A stretch of DNA of 19,895 nt from Candidatus Komeilibacteria bacterium (GTDB taxonomy: Bacteria; Patescibacteriota; Patescibacteriia; UBA1558): assembly GCA_024654345.1 (NCBI GenBank), contig JANLIN010000096.1, positions 1-19,895 of the forward strand. Reading direction: 5' to 3'. The translations under genes were made by a program, and so were the position numbers. The stretch's first letter is position 1, and each line of letters starts with the position of its first letter. Shown here piece by piece: positions 15,389 to 19,895 of the stretch. The notes beneath the pieces are model-generated. The model was not told the DNA's origin. It saw only the letters and a list, made by a program, of their open reading frames with translations, and searched no databases.

Positions 15389-16099
15389 TTATTGCTTTTG
15401 AAGTCCATGGAAGCCATCACTACCAGCTCCACCATGGGGCTTATGACCAATCGCATCCCCGCGCCCGGTAGCCAGCAGATAATCCTCTACCACGCCGGAC
15501 GGGTACCATATTGCCTGCCAACGGTAAGCTTCTCCGAATAACTGTTCATCCGTGTATTTGTCGCCAAAATTTTGCAACATATATTTGAAGAAGCCTCGCG
15601 CCGCTTTCGCGTGCGCGCAACCACACCGCCCATTAAAAGTGACACTGGTAGGTGAGCCGCAGCAAAAATTACAGGGAAAGAGGCCAATCAAACGTTGGTA
15701 TCGTTGATTGTCGTCCGGTGATAATTTTTGTTTCTCAGACTGGTGCCATAGTTGCAGTGAACCTACCGGATCATCAAAACTTATACCAGCCGGAGCGTAA
15801 AATGGGGTCCCCTTCGCCATCATCACCACCATGGCATCGGCCACCACATCTCCACTCCCCGGTTCACCGGGTACCTCCGTGATAGTAGGCATCATTTTCA
15901 AGTGGGTAGTTTTTCCATCTTCATTGGGTATCGGCATCATTATCTCCATCGCCATGGCCGTCTTGGCTTGAAAAATCCCCATGCTATATTTATGCTCTAC
16001 TCCCAGAGCCCGACTAACGCTAAAGATAGCGATTTGATTGATAACCAAGACAGCTATCAAAATACTGAAGAGAACTTTGTGATCGGAAATTAATTTCAT
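15389..16099 (-). CDS. Secreted or anchored Cys-cluster, Met-rich protein
   Basis: This 236-residue protein has an N-terminal hydrophobic helix (9-30). A Met-rich stretch follows, with M40, M49, M51, M54, M55, M69, M70, M90, M93 and M94. A cluster of five cysteines sits in PCNFCCG (C143, C146, C147) and RCGCAHA (C159, C161), followed by a helical segment ending in a WYP motif (residues 162-200). The tail holds several histidines (H219, H222, H231). The pattern PC-x2-CC, then CGC, then a helix with a DE pair recalls the PCYCGC-motif proteins of unknown function, but the match is loose and by memory. Cys, Met and His together suggest Cu(I) or another soft metal. It lies 6 nt after the tandem thioredoxin gene. 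Confidence 0.8.
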   Translation of the reverse strand: MKLISDHKVLFSILIAVLVINQIAIFSVSRALGVEHKYSMGIFQAKTAMAMEIMMPIPNEDGKTTHLKMMPTITEVPGEPGSGDVVADAMVVMMAKGTPFYAPAGISFDDPVGSLQLWHQSEKQKLSPDDNQRYQRLIGLFPCNFCCGSPTSVTFNGRCGCAHAKAARGFFKYMLQNFGDKYTDEQLFGEAYRWQAIWYPSGVVEDYLLATGRGDAIGHKPHGGAGSDGFHGLQKQ

Positions 16100-16105
16100 A
16101 TTTTT

Positions 16106-16921
16106 TTATTGGTTAGTTTCTGCCGGTCGAACCAAGATGTTCTTTTGCAGATCGCGATAGACTACTTTACCCAGGGCGCTATTCTTTCGAAAAACAAAGG
16201 CGCCATCACTTTCTACGGTACCAACGCCTTTCCAGGCCGCCTCCAAACCGGGGTATTTATTCGCATCGCCGGTAAGAATGACAGTCGGCAACTCGGTTAT
16301 GTTGTACTGGCTGATCAGTTTTTTTCCCTCGGCCATACCAACATCGACAAAGCTTTCCGTATCTATCACCGCGCCGAAATTCTTTTCCAATATGGGACGA
16401 TGATTTCGAGGATCATAACACTCCTCACAAGCCTCGTCACCGAGGTAAGTTATTTTCATCAATCCTACTGTTTGACCGGTAAGGGTGTCATAGTAAACAG
16501 GGCGACCCGGTTCAAAAACATAGGATTGCTCTCTTTCCACGGCGCCCAGCTCGAAGAGAGCGGGGCTGATATTAGCTTTGTTGTACTCACCCGTGACAAT
16601 GATGGCCGGCAAACGAGTTATTTCATATTTACTCATCATCTCTTTAGCCTCGGCCGCTGACGCTTCCAATGTGGTACTAGATGATATTTTGACTTCTTGC
16701 GACTCGATAGTCTGTAATTTACTGGCGCTGTCCGTACATTGAGGACAATCCGGTGCCGGGATAACAGTGATCTCAATCACGGCTGGCCTTAGCGCCTCTG
16801 CGTAAGTCGCTGTTTTTTCTGACAAAGCTACGCGCGTACTCCATAGTGAGACAGCTCCCAAAAGCATGATCAAGCTCAGCAAGAGTAGTGCTAATTTTGG
16901 TGTTAGTAATTTTATGCTCAT
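16106..16921 (-). CDS. Tandem thioredoxin-like extracytoplasmic protein
   Basis: After an N-terminal anchor (residues 8-27) this 271-residue protein contains two thioredoxin-like units. Unit one has CPQC (C59, C62) and the cis-Pro-type segment ITRLPAIIVTGE (P105). Unit two has CEEC (C165, C168) and ITELPTVILTGD (P212). The segments before the prolines also match each other (AEAKEMMSKYEITRLP and AEGKKLISQYNITELP), and both units end in a similar strand with VYY or VVY, so the gene arose by internal duplication. The CEEC site has two acidic residues between the cysteines, which is uncommon. A thiol-disulfide relay role outside the membrane is likely, drawing electrons from the CcdA-like neighbour. 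Confidence 0.85.
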   Translation of the reverse strand: MSIKLLTPKLALLLLSLIMLLGAVSLWSTRVALSEKTATYAEALRPAVIEITVIPAPDCPQCTDSASKLQTIESQEVKISSSTTLEASAAEAKEMMSKYEITRLPAIIVTGEYNKANISPALFELGAVEREQSYVFEPGRPVYYDTLTGQTVGLMKITYLGDEACEECYDPRNHRPILEKNFGAVIDTESFVDVGMAEGKKLISQYNITELPTVILTGDANKYPGLEAAWKGVGTVESDGAFVFRKNSALGKVVYRDLQKNILVRPAETNQ

Positions 16922-16928
16922 ATTAAGC

Positions 16929-17189
16929 TTAGCAACCCCCGACCATCGTCGGTAAGGAAGAATTATTGGGTGTAGTTGCCGGTGCAGTACCGGTGGACGT
17001 AGTGGTTGTATTCGCGCGCAAGCCGGCGGCTGACACCTGCCTATCCAAGGCCAAGAGCTGAATGGTCTGCAGTGCGCCGACTAAAATAAGTAAAACCAGC
17101 ACCGTCATTTGCAGCGACAGCAGTTTAATCTTGGGTAATTTGATGGATATCGTTTTACCCTCTTGCGGATCAATGGCGTTGTTGCTCAT
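16929..17189 (-). CDS. Small one-helix protein ending in GGC
   Basis: An 86-residue protein with a charged N-terminus (1-23), one membrane helix (about 25-47), then a Thr/Ser/Ala/Pro-rich flexible linker (60-79) and the end TMVGGC. The only cysteine, C86, is the last residue. By the positive-inside rule the tail is outside, so a lone thiol would be displayed on a flexible arm. I know of no family. The position between the DUF1573-rhodanese gene (5-nt gap) and the tandem thioredoxin gene (7-nt gap) makes it a possible substrate or attachment point for the thiol system. Coding is supported by spacing and clear helix-linker design. Confidence 0.75.
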   Translation of the reverse strand: MSNNAIDPQEGKTISIKLPKIKLLSLQMTVLVLLILVGALQTIQLLALDRQVSAAGLRANTTTTSTGTAPATTPNNSSLPTMVGGC

Positions 17190-17194
17190 GTTAT

Positions 17195-17974
17195 TTATTT
17201 AATTTGATTAAAAGCTTCCCGCCCGCCCTCAACGTGGCTGACGTTGGTATATCCTTGATCAATCAAGGTTTGGGCCGCCGCTTGGCTCATACTGCCACTG
17301 CGGCAGTAGAGTACAATCGGCACCTCTTTGTCAGAAGGTAATTCGGTCAGACGCTCTGCCAGTTCATCAAAAGGGATAAAAGCGTCCGTACCTTCGATGT
17401 GTGTCTGCTCCGGAATGTGGACATCCACCAGAAAAAAGTGCTTATCAGTCATTATTTCTTTCAGAGTAGCGGCGCTGATGGTACGATAAGGCTTATCTGG
17501 CGCCAGATTTTCACTAGCGAGCGACAATTTCCCCGGATGACCAGGCTCTTCGAAAAATTCTTCTCCCAAATCGAGGTCCACCTCTGCCCAAATTTTCAGT
17601 TCAATCGGTTCAGACATCGCCGGTTCGGTCAGAACGGTTATAGTCTTATAACAACGTCCAACCGGTTCGGCGTGTAGATTTGGATTGAAGACAACTGTCA
17701 ACACGGCTTCCTCTCCCGGATTAATTTGTCTGACATTCACCGTCGCCGCCGTGCAACCACAACTGGTCATCACATCAGTGATCATGACTGGCTCCGCGCC
17801 GGCGTTCATGAATGAGAACTCATGACTGACGGTACCACCACTCTGTTTAACAATCCCAAAATCGTACGATTTTTCCTCAAATTCCAAGACTGTTGCCTTA
17901 TCGGTGGGATCAGCAAAATTCAAATAAGCTAACACCGCCACCAGCACTATTAAAATTCCGACAACATATTTCAT
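17195..17974 (-). CDS. DUF1573-rhodanese fusion protein
   Basis: From the ATG at 17974 this is 259 residues. An N-terminal anchor (about 3-20) is followed by a DUF1573 domain with TSCGCT (C72, C74) and one more cysteine (C108, in GRCYK), then a rhodanese domain from about residue 165. The rhodanese active-site loop is LYCRSGSMS with catalytic C224. Rhodaneses carry a persulfide on this cysteine and move sulfur between thiols. The domain would lie outside the cytoplasm. A start at 17992 is also possible and overlaps the upstream stop by 14 nt; I prefer the one with a 4-nt gap, like neighbours. The fusion ties DUF1573 to sulfur or thiol chemistry in one polypeptide. Confidence 0.88.
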   Translation of the reverse strand: MKYVVGILIVLVAVLAYLNFADPTDKATVLEFEEKSYDFGIVKQSGGTVSHEFSFMNAGAEPVMITDVMTSCGCTAATVNVRQINPGEEAVLTVVFNPNLHAEPVGRCYKTITVLTEPAMSEPIELKIWAEVDLDLGEEFFEEPGHPGKLSLASENLAPDKPYRTISAATLKEIMTDKHFFLVDVHIPEQTHIEGTDAFIPFDELAERLTELPSDKEVPIVLYCRSGSMSQAAAQTLIDQGYTNVSHVEGGREAFNQIK

Positions 17975-17978
17975 AGGC

Positions 17979-18479
17979 TTATTTAATGACATTACCGACG
18001 AAAGTAAGTCTTATTTCCGGTTGAGCCTGACTATTGGTCTGCAGAATGATGGAACGAGACATCCGGCCGGTGGCATTGGGTCCGTGAGCATTGGGATCAA
18101 AATTGATTTTTAGCTTCACTGTTTCGCCGGCCGCTATCGTTTCCGAAAGAGTGGCGTTGCTACCGTGACCGACCATACCGCGCAGAGCACTTTTACTGCC
18201 GTCCACGTGCATTATCTGTACGGTGGTGCACATGCAGGAGGTCTCCATTCTAGTGATAGTAATCGGTGTCGAAGAGTCGTTGGTCATTTCCACCTCTTTG
18301 CTGGCTATCCCATCACGCATGGCAATATCGCCCCAATTCCAGTTGGTTTCCGCCACCCGTAGTTGGGCATCCACTACCGGCTCCGCTGTCTTAGAACTCA
18401 GCGCATAGACGACTACTAGCACCAGTACGACGGCTAGGCCAGAAATAATCCACGCTTGTTTCTTGGTCTTTTTTTTCAT
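17979..18479 (-). CDS. Membrane-anchored DUF1573 protein with variant SCMCT motif
   Basis: A 166-residue protein with a Lys-rich N-terminus, an anchor helix (10-28) and a DUF1573 domain. The signature reads TSCMCT (C82, C84) instead of the usual SCGCT, and about 25 extra residues containing two His (HVDGSKSALRGMVGHG) follow it. The second half keeps the family pattern (INFDPNAHGP). It is the first gene of the large operon. Only about 20 bases separate its ATG from an upstream terminator T-run, and no strong promoter is visible there, so its expression may depend on readthrough. Confidence 0.85.
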   Translation of the reverse strand: MKKKTKKQAWIISGLAVVLVLVVVYALSSKTAEPVVDAQLRVAETNWNWGDIAMRDGIASKEVEMTNDSSTPITITRMETSCMCTTVQIMHVDGSKSALRGMVGHGSNATLSETIAAGETVKLKINFDPNAHGPNATGRMSRSIILQTNSQAQPEIRLTFVGNVIK

Positions 18480-18499
18480 AGGTCAAATTTGTTAAATAC

Positions 18500-18545
18500 A
18501 AAAAAACACGAAAATTAAAAGATTTCTCTAGATCTTCGTGTTTTA
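18500..18545 (-). terminator. Terminator between the His/Cys protein gene and the DUF1573 operon
   Basis: On the minus strand AAAACACGAA (18544-18535) pairs with TTCGTGTTTT (18514-18505), followed by further T residues to 18502. The 20-base loop can form a smaller inner hairpin (AAGAT with ATCTT). It starts right after the 127-residue gene's stop. Confidence 0.65.
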
Positions 18546-18929
18546 CTATTCTAGTTTTATAATCGACCGTAGAAAATTTTGCGATAAATATGTATCTTCG
18601 GGATTGGGCGGCGGATTGTGGTGAATAACACCGGGTGAAAAGCCTGATAAACAGGCCTGCGCCATCTCCAGGTTGGGTCGCGGGGTCGATGTTGTAGCAA
18701 CCGAACCATCACCGGTTTCTTCGTACAGACAGTGCTTTTCACAAGTATTGTGTTCAACCGCACATATTTCCATATCACAACTACCATCGTTCTCAACCGC
18801 CGGTAAGTGGTGAGTGGTCTCCGCCTCCATCGCCGCCATCCCTTGGTGCGGCCAGCTAAACGCCATAAACCCACCGATCAGTAGAGCGGTAATCGTCAGA
18901 ATATGAATTATTCGGTAGCAAGATTTCAT
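18546..18929 (-). CDS. Secreted His/Cys-rich small protein, putative metal binder
   Basis: This 127-residue protein has a signal peptide (1-33). The mature part has a compact Cys pattern C51-x4-C56-x6-C63-x3-C67 with nearby H60 and H66, a lone C93, and His pairs at 40-41 and 103-104. The core motif is CDMEICAVEHNTCEKHC. The spacing suits a metal site or two disulfides. I do not recognise a family. It ends just before the terminator that separates it from the DUF1573 operon, and lies 74 nt after the gene at 19004-19558. A weak promoter is possible (TTGCGC at 18978-18973, 16-bp spacer, TATTAT at 18956-18951). Confidence 0.75.
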   Translation of the reverse strand: MKSCYRIIHILTITALLIGGFMAFSWPHQGMAAMEAETTHHLPAVENDGSCDMEICAVEHNTCEKHCLYEETGDGSVATTSTPRPNLEMAQACLSGFSPGVIHHNPPPNPEDTYLSQNFLRSIIKLE

Positions 18930-18950
18930 AGGGTTTATGTTCTCACCACC

Positions 18951-18978
18951 ATAATATCATATCTATTCAGAAGCGCAA
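18951..18978 (-). promoter_or_regulatory. Possible promoter of the His/Cys protein gene
   Basis: The minus strand has TTGCGC, a 16-bp spacer and TATTAT (5 of 6 match to a -10). The leader would be about 15 nt. The region is AT-rich, so chance matches are common. Confidence 0.3.
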
Positions 18979-19003
18979 TAATCTGCCACCTTCTTCAATT
19001 TTA

Positions 19004-19558
19004 TTACTGGTAACCTCCGGTCGGCACTGGTAAATTCTTATACTCCGGGTGAGCGTGGATAAGCTGAATTAAGTAGTCAGTAAAGACCCTGAAATTTATA
19101 TCTATCTCTGCCTGGCAATCACTCCACTTCAATTCATCATTGACTCCATCCATACTGACATTCAAGGAATACGTGGAACACGGGGTTACGTAGCGGGTGT
19201 TTTTTGAGGGATTTGGATCTTTGCTGAGTAGATTCAGCCTTACTATTTTTTGGTATATATCAGCCATCTCCTCCTCCGAAAGCCTCATCTCCACAGTAAC
19301 AGCCGGCTCCATCACCATATCCCTGGTGAATCTATCCGAAATAGTGTTGAGCTCGTTCTTGGCATCCACGCCATAGCGAAAGATAAAATCAAAATCACCG
19401 CCATTCAGCACTGCTGGGATATCATCAATTGTGTCACCATTACCAGCAGTACTACCGCTGGTTAGTGGTCTCATAGTTTGCTGATCAAAAATGAAGCCTA
19501 CTAAAGCAATCAGTAAGAGAACCGAAGCAACAATATATAAAGGCTTATTTACCAACAT
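19004..19558 (-). CDS. Anchored hypothetical protein, resembles an uncharacterised Firmicutes lipoprotein-like family
   Basis: A 184-residue protein with an N-terminal anchor (6-24), a low-complexity linker rich in Thr and Gly, then an extracytoplasmic domain. The segment FRYGVDAKNELNT, then TRDMV, then LSEEEMADIYQKI recalls a set of uncharacterised secreted proteins I have seen in Bacillus-type genomes with RYGVxxKNELNT, TKDM and an acidic E-E-x-x-x-IYQK helix; this is memory, not a search. Two cysteines lie at about residues 127 and 147 (TPCSTYS and SDCQAE), able to form one disulfide. Function is unknown. It starts 20 nt after the DUF5676-like gene and is probably co-transcribed with it. 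Confidence 0.75.
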   Translation of the reverse strand: MLVNKPLYIVASVLLLIALVGFIFDQQTMRPLTSGSTAGNGDTIDDIPAVLNGGDFDFIFRYGVDAKNELNTISDRFTRDMVMEPAVTVEMRLSEEEMADIYQKIVRLNLLSKDPNPSKNTRYVTPCSTYSLNVSMDGVNDELKWSDCQAEIDINFRVFTDYLIQLIHAHPEYKNLPVPTGGYQ

Positions 19559-19578
19559 ATTGTGGAAATAATGATAAT

Positions 19579-19833
19579 TTACTTCTTAATTTTGTTAAAC
19601 AGAAAAGCAAACAGCCAAACCGCCAGGACAGTAACAATATTCCAGACTATCAGGCCGGAAATGAAGTAACCGACACCAAGGTATTCAGCTCCAAAAGCTG
19701 GGTCTGAATGCAGAGAAAATCTGACAAATAGATCCCTAGACTGCGGGAAAATTGCCACTACCGCGTAGCAGATAACGTAGACGATACTTATCCAAGCAGC
19801 AGTAACTTTGAGAAGATGTCGTGTGTTTATCAT
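19579..19833 (-). CDS. Two-helix membrane protein, DUF5676-like
   Basis: An 84-residue protein with two membrane helices (about 9-30 and 53-79) joined by a loop that carries an FPQSRDLFVRF-type amphipathic stretch. The arrangement, length and the end VWLFAFLFNKIKK match what I recall of the DUF5676 family, small membrane proteins of unknown function. The ATG lies 2 nt after the stop of the gene to its right, so it belongs to the same transcript. Family assignment is by memory of the pattern. Confidence 0.7.
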   Translation of the reverse strand: MINTRHLLKVTAAWISIVYVICYAVVAIFPQSRDLFVRFSLHSDPAFGAEYLGVGYFISGLIVWNIVTVLAVWLFAFLFNKIKK

Positions 19834-19835
19834 GG

Positions 19836-19895
19836 TTATTTTTTAATATATTTAATTAAAGCAATGATGCCGACGACCAAGAAGACAATCACCAG
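19836..19895 (-). CDS. C-terminus of a membrane protein, cut by the window edge
   Basis: The minus frame is open from the window edge to TAA at 19838-19836. The visible 19 residues, LVIVFLVVGIIALIKYIKK, are a membrane helix with a basic tail. Too short to name. The stop is 2 nt from the next gene's ATG, consistent with one operon. Confidence 0.55.
   Translation of the reverse strand: MVIVFLVVGIIALIKYIKK

Noticed and set aside
15388..15456. Longer start for the second anchored DUF1573 protein
   Set aside because: It would overlap the upstream gene by 68 nt and place a non-hydrophobic leader before the anchor helix.
16109..16660. 183-codon open frame on the plus strand opposite the tandem thioredoxin gene
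   Set aside because: The minus-strand protein has clear CxxC and cis-Pro motifs in operon context; the plus frame has no recognisable domain.

Overview
The window most resembles a genome fragment from the Candidate Phyla Radiation (Patescibacteria). This is an inference from four things: short, tightly packed genes; a TRM11-type methyltransferase with a TEPYLGP motif; an M23 peptidase carrying GGGPHIRIF-type repeats; and almost no recognisable Shine-Dalgarno sequences. TGA is used as a normal stop (10252-10254 and 12202-12204, minus strand), so the Gracilibacteria/SR1 recoding of TGA is not in use. I saw no tRNA, rRNA, CRISPR array, insertion sequence or phage gene, and no gene-free stretch longer than about 140 bases.

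Layout. Positions 1-1170 (minus) hold a partial TRM11-like methyltransferase, divergent from clpC (1279-3795, plus) and comF (3848-4531, plus). Converging on comF is a copper operon read leftward: csoR (7500-7228), a CopZ-like metallochaperone (7201-6980) and the Cu(I) ATPase copA (6978-4534). Its promoter carries a 12-bp CCCCCTAGGGGG palindrome over the expected start site. A secreted M23 peptidase with beta-repeat units (7617-9110, plus) converges on a yibE/F-ddl pair (11493-9194, minus) across a perfect 28-bp hairpin. A lone hypothetical gene follows at 11632-12123.

The most interesting part is 12202-18479, ten tightly spaced minus-strand genes. In transcription order they encode: a DUF1573 protein; a DUF1573-rhodanese fusion; a one-helix protein ending in GGC; a tandem thioredoxin-like protein; a Cys- and Met-rich secreted protein; a second anchored DUF1573 protein; a thioredoxin-CcdA/DsbD-like electron carrier; a CxxC membrane protein ending in CC; an anchored beta-rich protein; and an HMA-domain membrane protein with an ACCLHN motif. 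Upstream lie a secreted His/Cys protein, an anchored hypothetical, a two-helix DUF5676-like protein and the tail of another membrane protein.

Read together, the genes from 12202 to the right end look like an envelope thiol-redox and soft-metal handling system. The CcdA-like protein would carry reducing power outward. The thioredoxin-like and rhodanese domains would use it. The CxC, CxxC and CC proteins would be partners or metal sites. The nearby CsoR/CopZ/CopA operon makes copper the leading metal candidate, but the sequence does not prove it.
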